In this document: positions 55,354 to 64,000 of the stretch, one piece after another | Position numbering within the stretch: position 1 is the stretch's first letter | Layout of the letters: every line of letters starts with the position of its first letter | Assembly (NCBI GenBank): GCA_017615635.1 | Contig: JAFZZR010000002.1 | Location: forward strand, 1-64,000 | DNA: 64,000 nucleotides | Reading direction: 5' to 3' | Source of the DNA: Lentisphaeria bacterium | Lineage (GTDB): Bacteria; Verrucomicrobiota; Lentisphaeria; Victivallales; UBA1829 | The notes under the pieces: model-generated | Databases searched by the model: none | The model's input: only the letters and a program-made list of their open reading frames with translations | What the model was told of the DNA's origin: nothing | Translations under genes and position numbers: made by a program

Positions 55354-55743
55354 ATGAGAAGGTCGGAAATCTATCAGTGCAAGGAGTGCGGGCTCACGTT
55401 CGAGGTGACCACGGGATGCAGCTGTCCGGTGACGTGCTGCGGGAGCGAAGTGAAGCTCATGGAGGCGCAGACGTCGGACTGGAAGACGGAGAAGCATGTG
55501 CCGTATCCGCTTTCGTCCGAAAAAGGAGGGATGCGTGTGGTCGTGGGACGCGATATGCCGCATCCCATGACGGAGCAGCATCACATCGAGTGGATCGAGG
55601 TCATCAACGGACCGTATGTGAACCGGCGGTATCTGAAGGCGGGCGAGGAGCCCCGGGCGGACTTCTACGTTCCGCTGCAGAAGGGGATGGTGATCCGCGA
55701 GTTCTGCAATATCCACGGACTGTGGGAATACACGGTGGAATAA
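55354..55743 (+). CDS. desulfoferrodoxin (superoxide reductase)
   Basis: A 129-residue iron protein that reduces superoxide to peroxide in anaerobes. The N-terminal desulforedoxin-type centre has Cys9, Cys12, Cys28 and Cys29, with extra Cys22 and Cys24. The catalytic centre has His48 in the EKHVP motif (Glu46-Lys47), His69 (MPHPM), a His at 75/76 (EQHHIEW), and Cys117 and His120 (FCNIHGLW). AGGAGG about 12 nt before the ATG supports this start. It is a monocistronic unit ending in a bidirectional terminator. It implies an anaerobe that meets oxygen. Confidence 0.95.
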   Translation: MRRSEIYQCKECGLTFEVTTGCSCPVTCCGSEVKLMEAQTSDWKTEKHVPYPLSSEKGGMRVVVGRDMPHPMTEQHHIEWIEVINGPYVNRRYLKAGEEPRADFYVPLQKGMVIREFCNIHGLWEYTVE

Positions 55744-55791
55744 GGCATGAATCCGTCTGACTGACCGTCCGGCGGACCGTTTCGCCGGGCA

Positions 55792-55839
55792 AAAAAAACC
55801 GTTCCGGGATCCAGTTCGGATCTCCGGAACGGTTTTTTT
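55792..55839. terminator. bidirectional terminator between dfx and argG
   Basis: A run of A plus CCGTTCCGG (55799-55807) pairs with CCGGAACGG plus seven T (55824-55839). The inner GGATCC / GGATC adds to the stem. It works for the convergent desulfoferrodoxin and argG genes. Confidence 0.9.
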
Positions 55840-55855
55840 CGTCAACAGGGCCGGA

Positions 55856-57058
55856 TCAATACCGGTGCTGAGCGCTCCGGGCGAGAGTGCGGAGACGCAG
55901 GGAGTTCAGCTTGATGAATCCGGAGGCGTCCTTCTGATCGTATACGTCGTCCTTCTCGAAGGTAGAGAGGTTGACGTCGTACAGGGAGTACGGGGACTTC
56001 CGGCCGGTGACATGGCAGGCGCCCTTGAAGAGCTTGACGCGGACGTCGCCGGTGACGAACTTCTGGCTTTCGGTGATGGCGGCCTGAAGCATTTCGCGTT
56101 CGGGAGCGAACCAGAAGCCGTTGTAGATCATCCGCGCGTACGTGGGGATGAAGGAGTCGCGGAGGAACATGACCTCGCGGTCCATGGTGATCTCTTCGAG
56201 GCCGCGGTGCGCGTAGTAGAGAATGGTGCCGGCAGGCGTTTCGTACACGCCGCGGGACTTCATGCCGACGAAACGGTTTTCCACGATATCCACGCGGCCG
56301 ACGGCGTGCTTGGAACCGATCTCATTGAGGGTGCGCATGATGTTGGCGGGGGAGAGTTCCTTGCCGTTGACGGAAACGGGGATGCCCTTTTCGAAGTGGA
56401 TGATCACATCTTCGGGCTGATCGGCGGCCTGAGAGAGGGGCTTGGTCATGACGTGGATCTCTTCCGGGCACTCGTTCCAGGGATCTTCCAGGATTCCGCC
56501 CTCGAAGGAGATATGGAGCAGGTTGCGGTCCATGGAATAGGGCTTCTTGATGGACTGGGAGATGGGAATGCCGTTCTTGGCGGCGTATTCCATCATTTCG
56601 GTCCGGGAGGTGAACTTCCAGTTGGGATCACGCCAGGCAGCGATGACTTTGATGGAGGGATCCAGAGCGTACATGGTCAGCTCGAAACGGACCTGATCGT
56701 TGCCTTTTCCGGTGGCGCCGTGGCAGATGGCGTCGGCGCCTTCGGCCTTGGCGATCTCCACGAGTCTCTTGCCGATGAGGGGCCGGGCGATGGAGGTTCC
56801 GAGAAGATAGTTCTCCTCGTAGATGGCGTTGGCCTGCATCATGGGGAAGATGAAGTCGCGTGCGAATTCTTCGGTAAGGTCTTCCACGTAACACTTGCTG
56901 GCGCCGGTCTTGACGGCTTTTTCCTTGAGTCCGGAGGTTTCCTCGGCCTGGCCCACATCGGCACAGTACGCAATGACTTCCGCGTTATAGGTGTCTTTCG
57001 CCCATTTGACGATCACGGAGGTGTCGAGGCCGCCGGAATACGCAACAACGATTTTCAT
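55856..57058 (-). CDS. argG: argininosuccinate synthase
   Basis: A 400-residue cytoplasmic enzyme that joins citrulline and aspartate with ATP to argininosuccinate in arginine synthesis. The ATP-binding PP-loop AYSGGLDTS is at residues 6-14. [11 protein letters not shown] (about 118-128) binds citrulline/aspartate, and the C-terminal [17 protein letters not shown] segment is typical. AGGAGA lies upstream of the ATG at 57058. It has a strong promoter overlapping the divergent Minf_1886 promoter. Full length. Confidence 0.97.
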   Translation of the reverse strand: MKIVVAYSGGLDTSVIVKWAKDTYNAEVIAYCADVGQAEETSGLKEKAVKTGASKCYVEDLTEEFARDFIFPMMQANAIYEENYLLGTSIARPLIGKRLVEIAKAEGADAICHGATGKGNDQVRFELTMYALDPSIKVIAAWRDPNWKFTSRTEMMEYAAKNGIPISQSIKKPYSMDRNLLHISFEGGILEDPWNECPEEIHVMTKPLSQAADQPEDVIIHFEKGIPVSVNGKELSPANIMRTLNEIGSKHAVGRVDIVENRFVGMKSRGVYETPAGTILYYAHRGLEEITMDREVMFLRDSFIPTYARMIYNGFWFAPEREMLQAAITESQKFVTGDVRVKLFKGACHVTGRKSPYSLYDVNLSTFEKDDVYDQKDASGFIKLNSLRLRTLARSAQHRY

Positions 57059-57115
57059 CTGATTCTCCTGTTAGGTTGCCGGATTTTTCAAGCATCCGGA
57101 TTTTTTTCTGCTCAT

Positions 57116-57144
57116 ATTATACCATTCCGGATTGAAAAAATCAA
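57116..57144 (-). promoter_or_regulatory. promoter for argG
   Basis: On the minus strand TTGATT (57144-57139), a 17-bp spacer and a perfect TATAAT (57121-57116). Confidence 0.75.
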
Positions 57145-57159
57145 ATGGGAAAGTATAAT
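57132..57159 (+). promoter_or_regulatory. promoter for the Minf_1886-family gene
   Basis: TTGAAA (57132-57137), a 16-bp spacer and a perfect TATAAT (57154-57159). Its -35 lies within the argG promoter spacer, 1 bp from the argG -35, so the two promoters should compete. Confidence 0.7.
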
Positions 57160-57197
57160 ATCGTGCAAATAAAAAAACAAGGAAAGAGTTTACGACC

Positions 57198-57632
57198 ATG
57201 GACGACGAAAAAATCAAGGACGCCATCCTTTCCCTGGCTTCGGATAACGACGACTACGACTCGCATGCCTACTTCTTCGTCAACGGCGCCGTGTCCCACA
57301 CGGTGGAGCAGATCTCCCGTGCGCCGGACGGACAGGGGGCCCGCCACGTCACCGGGAAGGAACTCATAGAGGGCGCGCTGGACTTCGCACTGCGGAAATA
57401 CGACTTTCTGGCGCCGCAGGTGTTCGAATACTGGGGACTGCGGTCCGGATCGGATCTGGGGGCCATCGTCTACCGCATGATCGGCGCGGGGATCCTCTCC
57501 GCCGGGAAAAATGACCGGCTCGAGGATTTCAACGGACCGGAAGATCTGCCGGCCCAGCTCCGGGAACGGCTTTACGCCTCGAAGACAGCGCGCCGCGAGG
57601 CGGAATTCCGGCCTCTGCCGCCGATCGCATGA
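57198..57632 (+). CDS. Minf_1886-family protein (PVC-restricted)
   Basis: A 144-residue cytoplasmic protein. The family pattern is clear: SHAYFFVNGAVSHTVEQIS near residues 22-40, HVTGKELIEGALDFALRKY (about 50-68), FEYWGLRSGSDLGAIVYRMI (about 75-94), then a DRLEDFNG tail. The family is known only from Planctomycetes, Verrucomicrobia, Lentisphaerae and relatives, and has no assigned function. It is a useful lineage marker. The stop codon overlaps the upstream ATG of the M16 peptidase frame, so the two are probably coupled. Confidence 0.85.
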   Translation: MDDEKIKDAILSLASDNDDYDSHAYFFVNGAVSHTVEQISRAPDGQGARHVTGKELIEGALDFALRKYDFLAPQVFEYWGLRSGSDLGAIVYRMIGAGILSAGKNDRLEDFNGPEDLPAQLRERLYASKTARREAEFRPLPPIA

Positions 57633-57649
57633 CAGGGGAGGCTTTGTAC

Positions 57650-60241
57650 ATGAACGGAAAAACGGATTTGCCCGGAACGAAGAGACGGCTTTCGGACCGG
57701 ATTCGAAGTTTCACCCTTCCCAACGGCCTGGAGATCCATGTGATCCCGGTCCGGCGTGCGCCTGTCTTTGCCGCACAGTTCTGGATCAGCACCGGAAGCA
57801 TCCACGAGGAGCAGGATCTGGGGCGCGGCCTCTCTCACTTTCTGGAACACATGGTCTTCAACGGAACAAGCCGCTGGCCGGATGCCCGGACCATGCGCGA
57901 AAAAGTGACGGAGCTGGGGCTTTACAGCAACGCCTGGACCTCCCACGAGGAAACCGTATATGTTCAGTCCGGACCCTCCGGGGCGCTCTTCGATGCGCTG
58001 GAACTGCTCTCCTCCATGGTCAGCGAACCCCTGTTTCCCCGGGATGCCTTCCTCAAGGAAAAGGACGTGATCCTGCGGGAATGCGACATGACCGCCGACG
58101 ATCCGGATCGGGTGCTGTCCCGGGCCATGTTCCGGGATCTCTTTCAGGTTTCGCCTCTGCGTGTACCCGTCATCGGGACCCGGGACGGGATCGGGAGTGT
58201 GGACCGGGATATTATGACCGCCTACTACGAAAGGCGGTATTCGCCTCACCGGTGCCGCGTCGTCGTTGCCGGAGACGCCGTTCCCGAAAAGGTTTTCGAG
58301 TTTCTTGCCAAACGTCTGTCCGGCTGGAAGCGCCGTCCGGGGGCTGAGCCCGTGATCCCGGTGGAGGCGCCGCATCCCTTCCCGATCCGCAGCGTCAGCT
58401 GTCTGTCCGATCCTCTGGCGCGTTGCGGGCTGTCCTTTCTGCTGCCTGGGTACGGTACCCGGTATGAATCGGTGGCGGTGGATGTGCTGGTGAACATTCT
58501 TGGCGGACAGGATTCCTCGCGTCTGCCGGCCGAGCTGAAAACGAAGCTGGGCCTCGTGACGGACATAAATGCCGACCAGTTCGCCATCCGGGAAAACGGG
58601 ATGATCCGCCTGGTTTTCGATGCCCCGCCCGAAAATGTGGAAAAGGCGCTGGATACGGTTCGCGGCGTTCTGCGGTCTGTCTGCGAAAAAGGCGTCAGCC
58701 GGGAAGAACTCGACCGGTCCGTTCATCGTGTCCGCAGCGCCTCGCTGGCTTTTCTGCGAAGCAGTTCGTCTTTGGCCCGCGTAGTGGGCGGATTCCTGAG
58801 AAACTACGGATCCTGTCTGCCGCTGGATCTCTACGCGGACCGGGTCGCCGCGCTCACCCCGGACGATATCCGGGCCGCCGCCGAAAAATATCTGGCGAAA
58901 TCCGAAGAAACGCTGACCATGGTCCTGCCGGAAAAGAAACGTCCGGCGAAACCGGTGCCGCCCCTTCCGCCGCCCCGTGCACGGAAGGTGAAAGTCTCCC
59001 CCGAAAAGGATTTGGTGTTCGTGCCGGACCCCGAAAGTCCCTTCGCCGGGATCACGCTGCTCTTGTGCGGCGGTCCGGCCTGGGAGGATGCCGTAGAAAG
59101 CGGTTGTTCCAAACTGCTGCCCGAATGTCTTTTCTGCGGATGCGAAGGATTTTCCGAAACGGAATTCCGGCGGAAACTGGACGATCTCTCCATTCAGCTT
59201 ACGGTCAATATGACCACCGAGGGCGGGATCCTGATCTCCCTGGAGTCGCTGAAGGAGGATTTTCCTGCCGCGCTGGATCTGCTGATTTCCATGCTCCGGG
59301 CTCCGGCGTTCCCCGAAGCGGCCGTGTCTCGGGAAAAAAAGCGGGTTGCGGATCTGTGCCGGGATGCGGATGCCCAGCCGCTTCAGACGGCCGTCCTCGA
59401 GGCGGGACGTCTCGTCTTCGGAAAAAATTCTCCTTATGCCCGGCCCATGAAGGATCGGGTGGACGCGGTTCGGAAACTGGGGCCGAAGCAGCTCCGTTCC
59501 TTTTTCTGCAAAAAGGTCCTGCTTCTCCGGCACGCCGTTTTCGGCGCCTGCGGCTCCCTTTCGGAGCAGGAAGCCGTCCGGTCTTTCCGGCGGATCCTCC
59601 GGGAAATTCACTGGAATCGAAGCGACATACCCATGCCCGCACCCCGGGCCGTCCGATCCGCAGTCAAAGGCAAGGCGCTGATCCGTCCGAAGAATCAGAC
59701 GGTGGCCGTCTACGCGCTTCCGGCGCCGTCCGCCGGGGATACCGCAAGCGTTTTTCCCATGCAGCTGTGTCTTTCGGCACTGGAGCATTCGGGCTCGGTG
59801 ATTTTCGACGAGATCCGGGAAAAGCGGGGCCTGGCCTATTTTGCCTCGCTGTTTCACTTTGCCTGTCTCGGTGACGGCTGCCTCATGTTTTACGCAGGAA
59901 TACGGAACGATGGCGTCGAGGAGACGTTCCGCGTTTTCGAGGCGATCCGGAGCCGGCTTGCCCGGAAAGGCCTCACGGACGCGGAGTTCCATTCCGCCAG
60001 GACGCGGCTTCAGGCGACCGTCATGAAAAGAATGGAAGACAGCGCGGATATCTGCACAATTTGCGTCAGGAGCCAGTTCCTGGGGCTGGGGATGAACTAC
60101 TACGGGAAACTTCTCGAACTCCTGAAAAAAGCGGATCCGGAAGCGGTCAACCGGGTCGTCCGGACCGTTTTTTCCTCCCCGGTCAGGAAGTGGGTGGTGG
60201 TCTCTCCGGAAAAATTTGCGAAAAAATCGCCTTTTTCCTGA
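57650..60241 (+). CDS. M16-family zinc metallopeptidase
   Basis: A protein of about 863 residues with two M16 repeats (residues about 20-430 and 450-860). The inverted zinc motif HFLEH has His63, Glu66 and His67, with a third Glu ligand expected in VILREC about 75 residues on. The second repeat lacks the motif, as usual for the M16B/processing-peptidase type. GGGGAGG upstream fixes the ATG at 57650; the frame also opens at 57629, overlapping the previous stop codon. No signal peptide is visible. It probably degrades small peptides or processes a precursor. Confidence 0.92.
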   Translation: MNGKTDLPGTKRRLSDRIRSFTLPNGLEIHVIPVRRAPVFAAQFWISTGSIHEEQDLGRGLSHFLEHMVFNGTSRWPDARTMREKVTELGLYSNAWTSHEETVYVQSGPSGALFDALELLSSMVSEPLFPRDAFLKEKDVILRECDMTADDPDRVLSRAMFRDLFQVSPLRVPVIGTRDGIGSVDRDIMTAYYERRYSPHRCRVVVAGDAVPEKVFEFLAKRLSGWKRRPGAEPVIPVEAPHPFPIRSVSCLSDPLARCGLSFLLPGYGTRYESVAVDVLVNILGGQDSSRLPAELKTKLGLVTDINADQFAIRENGMIRLVFDAPPENVEKALDTVRGVLRSVCEKGVSREELDRSVHRVRSASLAFLRSSSSLARVVGGFLRNYGSCLPLDLYADRVAALTPDDIRAAAEKYLAKSEETLTMVLPEKKRPAKPVPPLPPPRARKVKVSPEKDLVFVPDPESPFAGITLLLCGGPAWEDAVESGCSKLLPECLFCGCEGFSETEFRRKLDDLSIQLTVNMTTEGGILISLESLKEDFPAALDLLISMLRAPAFPEAAVSREKKRVADLCRDADAQPLQTAVLEAGRLVFGKNSPYARPMKDRVDAVRKLGPKQLRSFFCKKVLLLRHAVFGACGSLSEQEAVRSFRRILREIHWNRSDIPMPAPRAVRSAVKGKALIRPKNQTVAVYALPAPSAGDTASVFPMQLCLSALEHSGSVIFDEIREKRGLAYFASLFHFACLGDGCLMFYAGIRNDGVEETFRVFEAIRSRLARKGLTDAEFHSARTRLQATVMKRMEDSADICTICVRSQFLGLGMNYYGKLLELLKKADPEAVNRVVRTVFSSPVRKWVVVSPEKFAKKSPFS

Positions 60242-60249
60242 TTTTTCGT

Positions 60250-60277
60250 TTGCAATCCGACAGGATCGGGTTACAAT
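60250..60277 (+). promoter_or_regulatory. promoter for the LysM lipoprotein gene
   Basis: TTGCAA (60250-60255), a 16-bp spacer and TACAAT (60272-60277). Confidence 0.65.
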
Positions 60278-60318
60278 ACTACGATGTCATTTACATTACT
60301 TTTTTGGAGGCTTTTTTT

Positions 60319-61539
60319 ATGGAACTCAAATCTGTCCTTCGGTTTGCAGGCCTGGTCCTTTCCCCTGCCTGCGCATGTCTCATAATCACGGCCGGATGTA
60401 CTACCGAATCCGAGCTCCCGCTGCCGCCCGGCGCATACGTGGCGCCTCCGGAAAAGCCGATCCCGCTGGAAAATTCCGCGCTGTCCACGGACCCGGAGGT
60501 TGCACCTGCCGGAGAAACGGCTGCCTTCCCCACCGATTCGGATGAACAGACGTTCACACTGGAAGATCTTGCGGCGGAAGATGCGCCGGCGGAACCGGAA
60601 CCTGTGAAGAAGGCGGAAGATGCGAAGACAACCGCCTCCGAGTTCGGCAAGGACGATATCATTTACACGATCCGCAAGAATGACACGCTGGGCGGAATCG
60701 CCCGCCGTCACGGGATGTCTGCCGCCACTCTGGCCAACTACAATGGACTTACCCTGAAAAGCAAGATTTATGCGGGCAAGACCCTGCGCATTCCCGCCAC
60801 GGTGAAAACCACCTCCGTCGCGAAGACGTCCGCCGCTCCTGCCGACGGGTCCGTCTACGTGGTGAAGTCCGGCGATACGCTGGGCGGCATCGCGCAGAAG
60901 CACGGCGTCCGGACGGCGGATCTGGCGGCGGCGAACAACCTGGATGTCCGCAAGCCCATTCTGGTCGGGCAGAAGCTGGTCATTCCGGCCGGCGCAGGAA
61001 AGAAAGCGGGGACTGCCGCCGCTTCTTCTTCCGCCGCCAAGCCCGCTGCCTCGACGAAAAAGACCGCCGCACCCGCCGCAAAATCGTCCTCGAAGACTAC
61101 GGCCGCCAAGACTTCGACCACGGCCGCCAAGGCCCCGGCTGCCAAAACCACGGCTGCCGCTTCTTCGAGTGCCGCCGCGAAGGAATCTGCGCCCGCCGGA
61201 AAAGAGGAGCCTGCGACTGCAGCAGCCTCTTCTGCCGGACAGAATTCCGCGGACGATCTGCTGAATAACATCGGATCCGAGTCGGAGACGGCGTCTTCGG
61301 AAGCCGCTGCTCCCGCGCCATCCGCCGATACCGGTTCCGTTTCCGTGGCTCCTGCCGCCGGAGAGGAAGTTTTCGATGCGGATAACACCATCGAGATCAA
61401 CATCGAGCGGGAAATGACTCTGGAGGAGACGGCGAGAGCGTTCGACCGTTCCTATGCAACGGTAAAGAAGCTGAATCCCAACATTCAGCCGGATGTCCGC
61501 CTGAAGGCGGGAACTGCGGTGAAAATCCCCATTTTCTGA
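60319..61539 (+). CDS. LysM-repeat lipoprotein
   Basis: A 406-residue cell-envelope lipoprotein with lipobox ITAGC (Cys27). An acidic linker (about 30-110) precedes two clear LysM domains, YTIRKNDTLGGIARRHGM (about 114-158) and YVVKSGDTLGGIAQKHGV (about 178-223). A low-complexity Ala/Lys/Ser/Thr linker (about 225-350) and a divergent third LysM at the end (about 358-406) follow. LysM domains bind peptidoglycan, so the protein tethers the membrane to the wall. GGAGG at 60306-60310 fixes the ATG at 60319; the frame runs back into the M16 gene but has no support there. Confidence 0.9.
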   Translation: MELKSVLRFAGLVLSPACACLIITAGCTTESELPLPPGAYVAPPEKPIPLENSALSTDPEVAPAGETAAFPTDSDEQTFTLEDLAAEDAPAEPEPVKKAEDAKTTASEFGKDDIIYTIRKNDTLGGIARRHGMSAATLANYNGLTLKSKIYAGKTLRIPATVKTTSVAKTSAAPADGSVYVVKSGDTLGGIAQKHGVRTADLAAANNLDVRKPILVGQKLVIPAGAGKKAGTAAASSSAAKPAASTKKTAAPAAKSSSKTTAAKTSTTAAKAPAAKTTAAASSSAAAKESAPAGKEEPATAAASSAGQNSADDLLNNIGSESETASSEAAAPAPSADTGSVSVAPAAGEEVFDADNTIEINIEREMTLEETARAFDRSYATVKKLNPNIQPDVRLKAGTAVKIPIF

Positions 61540-61540
61540 A

Positions 61541-63496
61541 TTGAAAAGTCACGAAGAATTTTTTCAGAAATGCGCCGTTCTGTTCCGGAACGGCGCTGTC
61601 TTTTTTTCTACGGCGCTGATCGTTCGCTCTCTGATCGCCGTCTCTTCCCGTTTCACGGAGCAGTACGGAGACGGATACGAACCGCTTTTCTTCCTGTTCC
61701 TTGCAGGTTTTCTGGTCCTTGCCGCCGCACTGTGCTTCATGGGTGAGGCCCGGACAACGGAGGATGCGAAGCCCGATCCCGTCGGCGCCCTGTTTCTGCT
61801 TCTCTTCGTCCTGCTTCCCGGTGACGGACCTGTCCTCGTTACGGGACTCTCTCTCCTGACGGCGGGTATCGCGCTGATCCGGATCCCCCGTCTCTTCCGG
61901 GACGTTCCGCCTTCGGCCGTCATGGCGGGTTGTGCGGGAGCGGGCATTCCCGGCGCCCTGTTTCAGCCTGCGGAACTCTTCATCCTTCTTCTGACGGTCC
62001 TGTTTCTTCTGTCTCTCTTTCCCCGAAAACTCCGGATCCCGGCGGCTCTTTTTGCCTCGCTTATGCTGGCGGTCCGCCTGTTTCTGCCCGTCTTTCCCGC
62101 CGGAGAAAGCACTTCGGGAGAGGATGGACAAAAGAAGATTCCGGACTCCGAAACGCTTCAATATCTGTACCATCTGACGCTTCTGGCCTGTTCGGAGGCG
62201 GGCGAAGTGCCCCAGACCTACCAGTGCGTCACGAAAGAGGGGGGAACCATCGGTTCGCCCGGACGTCTCTCCCTTGCCGTGCTGGTGGAAAATACGGGCG
62301 GACAGGATCCGAAACAGTTTCTGGAAAGCGATGTCCTGCGCCGTGAGACGCTCTCCGGGACAACGCATGAGGAATCCGCTTCAGCGCCGTCTTCGGGTGG
62401 TGAAACCTCTTCCGATAAAAATGTTTCCGCCGATCCAGGCTGTGTCTTTCTGTACGATCCGGGCCGGCCGGTGAATTTCCGGACGAACTACCGGTGCACG
62501 GAAAATTACTTTCAACGGATCAAGGAATCGCTGCCCGGGAATGCCATTGCGGGATTTCTTCTTCCGGAGGGACCGGGAACCTGCGCGGCGGAGACTCTCT
62601 CCGCCCTTCGAAACACATTTCCGAACACGGCGCTGTTCTTTTTCCCGAAACCCATGGTCCTGGCTTCTGCGGAGCGTCCGCTTTCCCGGGATCCGGAAGA
62701 GCTTGACCGCCGTGCCGTTCAAGGGCATGTCTACGAAAAGCTCTTCACGCCCTATCACATTCTGAGTCTGGCACTTCCGCATTTTCAGGATCCGGTGGCT
62801 GTCTCATCTCTTCTGGATGCGGCCTCCCGTGCGAAGCCGAACCGGACGGACCGTCTGATATCGTTTCGGGAACCGGCTGCGAAAAAGGAGATATGGTTTG
62901 CCGAAGCGGTGAAATACGCTCTTCCTTTGACGGGGATCGTTTTCCTGCTGTATGCGGTCCTTCGCTATTTCACAAGCTGGAAACCGGTACGGAAAAGCTC
63001 TTTTCGCGCCGCAGAGGCCGGATTCCTCTTTGCCGGATCGGCATTCTTTCTGGCCGTGCCCTTTCTCCGGTCCGTCGAACCCGATCCCTCCAAATGGTTT
63101 CCCGTCTGTTTGTCAGTTACGGCGCTGGGGACCGCCTGGGCGTTCAGCTATACCAAAGGACCCCGGAGCACGAAGCTGATCCCGCGCGTGATCCTGCCGC
63201 TTCTTTCGCTGGCGGGCCTGGTGATTTTCGAACCGCATGAGGTGTGGAGTCTGTTCTTCGCCGCCATATTCATGGGGACAGCCTGGAAAAACGCTCTGGC
63301 AGATGCCGCGGCGCCTCTGACGAACGGTCCGGCGGAATCCGGCGCCGTCTTTCCTCTTTCCGCCGTTGTTCTGGGGAGCGCGGCGGCGCTGCTTCTGCTT
63401 CCGCCCCTTTTCTTTACTCCGGGCGGTCTGTACGGCGGAGCGGCACTTCTCGCCGCGATCCTCGTCACGCGGCATCCGTCCGTTGTCAGCCGCTGA
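61541..63496 (+). CDS. polytopic membrane protein of unknown function
   Basis: A 651-residue protein. About six helices in the N-terminal 185 residues precede a soluble domain (about 190-440) and about six more helices (about 450-645). A TTG at 61541, 1 bp after the LysM stop codon, is the only early start; an in-frame stop lies just upstream and no in-frame ATG occurs for about 65 codons. The soluble part has no catalytic motif I recognise. The layout loosely recalls membrane proteins with a central enzyme-like domain. It is probably in an operon with the LysM gene, which suggests an envelope role. It overlaps the convergent ketosynthase gene by 11 bp. Confidence 0.6.
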   Translation: MKSHEEFFQKCAVLFRNGAVFFSTALIVRSLIAVSSRFTEQYGDGYEPLFFLFLAGFLVLAAALCFMGEARTTEDAKPDPVGALFLLLFVLLPGDGPVLVTGLSLLTAGIALIRIPRLFRDVPPSAVMAGCAGAGIPGALFQPAELFILLLTVLFLLSLFPRKLRIPAALFASLMLAVRLFLPVFPAGESTSGEDGQKKIPDSETLQYLYHLTLLACSEAGEVPQTYQCVTKEGGTIGSPGRLSLAVLVENTGGQDPKQFLESDVLRRETLSGTTHEESASAPSSGGETSSDKNVSADPGCVFLYDPGRPVNFRTNYRCTENYFQRIKESLPGNAIAGFLLPEGPGTCAAETLSALRNTFPNTALFFFPKPMVLASAERPLSRDPEELDRRAVQGHVYEKLFTPYHILSLALPHFQDPVAVSSLLDAASRAKPNRTDRLISFREPAAKKEIWFAEAVKYALPLTGIVFLLYAVLRYFTSWKPVRKSSFRAAEAGFLFAGSAFFLAVPFLRSVEPDPSKWFPVCLSVTALGTAWAFSYTKGPRSTKLIPRVILPLLSLAGLVIFEPHEVWSLFFAAIFMGTAWKNALADAAAPLTNGPAESGAVFPLSAVVLGSAAALLLLPPLFFTPGGLYGGAALLAAILVTRHPSVVSR

Positions 63497-64000
63497 TACG
63501 CCCGATCACCACGGCGGCATTGGAACCGCCGAAAGCCAGAGACGTGGAAAGCGCGTATTCAGGTCCGTCCAGCGTCAAAACGGAGGAAACGGGCGGGACG
63601 GGGATCTCCGGATCCGGATTTTCGAAGCCCCGGCTGGGCGGCACGGCACCCCGGAGAAGCATTTCGATGGTGAACACGGCCTCCAGAGCGCCGGCTGCGC
63701 CCAGGGTGTGCCCGGTCCATCCTTTTGTGGAGATGTATTTGACGTCCGGTCCGAAAATTTTCGGGAAGAGTGTTCCTTCGCATTTATCGTTGGCCAGCGT
63801 GGACGTCCCGTGGGCGTTGATGAATGCGATACGGTCCGGCGTGATCCCCGCCGACTGAAGCGCCGATTCCACCGCGGTACGCAGGCCGCGTCCCTCCGGA
63901 TGAGGACTGGTGATATGCCAGGCGTCGCATGCGTTGCCGTATCCGGCCAGGGAGATGCGCGGAGTCATGCCGCGTTCCCGGACCAGGGAGGTCTCTTCCA
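63486..64000 (-). CDS. beta-ketoacyl-ACP synthase II-like, C-terminal part (runs off the window)
   Basis: The frame is open from the stop at 63486 to the window edge; the ATG at 63968 is internal, because VRERGMTPRISLAGYGN matches the middle of FabF proteins. Two catalytic His residues are visible, in INAHGTSTLANDK and in WTGHTLGAAGALEA. The C-terminal SLAFGGSNAAVVIG segment is standard. The active-site Cys lies outside the window. It acts in fatty acid or polyketide elongation; FabF itself or an operon-specific ketosynthase cannot be told apart here. Confidence 0.88.
   Translation of the reverse strand, partial: EETSLVRERGMTPRISLAGYGNACDAWHITSPHPEGRGLRTAVESALQSAGITPDRIAFINAHGTSTLANDKCEGTLFPKIFGPDVKYISTKGWTGHTLGAAGALEAVFTIEMLLRGAVPPSRGFENPDPEIPVPPVSSVLTLDGPEYALSTSLAFGGSNAAVVIGRISG

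Overview
This window looks like a chromosomal segment from a member of the Lentisphaerota (PVC superphylum), close to gut Victivallis-type bacteria. That is inferred from protein families, not from any search. The window has eight prepilin-type proteins with the [15 protein letters not shown]-terminus and an H-x9-DG-type C-terminus, many very large secreted multidomain sugar-active proteins, and a PVC-restricted Minf_1886-family protein. The DNA is GC-rich, with many long antisense shadow frames.

Layout. (1) 1-21700, all plus strand: pseudopilin / sugar-enzyme modules. P1 is followed by a GH42-like protein, an MFS transporter and a LacI regulator; P2 by MarC and a barrel enzyme; P3 by two large GH42-like proteins; P4 by a GH110-type alpha-1,3-galactosidase and a small secreted protein. 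(2) 21870-25660: rpsT (S20), a membrane-anchored ankyrin protein, and speA (arginine decarboxylase) on the minus strand. (3) 25818-31089, minus strand: an AraC regulator, a two-domain esterase, an HpaI-type aldolase and a MATE exporter, apparently one transcript. (4) 31190-37258: pseudopilin P5 with a secreted barrel protein, then a second AraC gene divergent from a WbsX/GH99-like gene. (5) 37322-50172, minus strand: three operons, each holding exactly one pseudopilin plus one to three sugar-enzyme genes. All three start from near-identical promoters carrying two ATATCGTATC half-sites 21 bp apart. This is the clearest unexplained system in the window. (6) 50294-64000, mostly housekeeping: a DUF362 ferredoxin-like protein, a CoA-disulfide reductase/rhodanese fusion, putP, a Pmp3-like peptide, superoxide reductase, argG, the Minf_1886 protein, an M16 protease, a LysM lipoprotein, a polytopic membrane protein and the C-terminal part of a beta-ketoacyl-ACP synthase that runs off the window.

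How the genes fit together. Each sugar-enzyme cluster carries its own pseudopilin, and each has a different mix of secreted, lipidated and cytosolic enzymes with local LacI or AraC control. My inference is that the pseudopilins help export or display the partner enzymes, and that each cluster targets a different host or plant glycan; GH110 suggests alpha-1,3-galactose. No type II secretion or type IV pilus machinery is present, and no tRNA, rRNA, CRISPR array or insertion sequence was recognised. Start codons were moved inward wherever a clear ribosome-binding site supported a later start.
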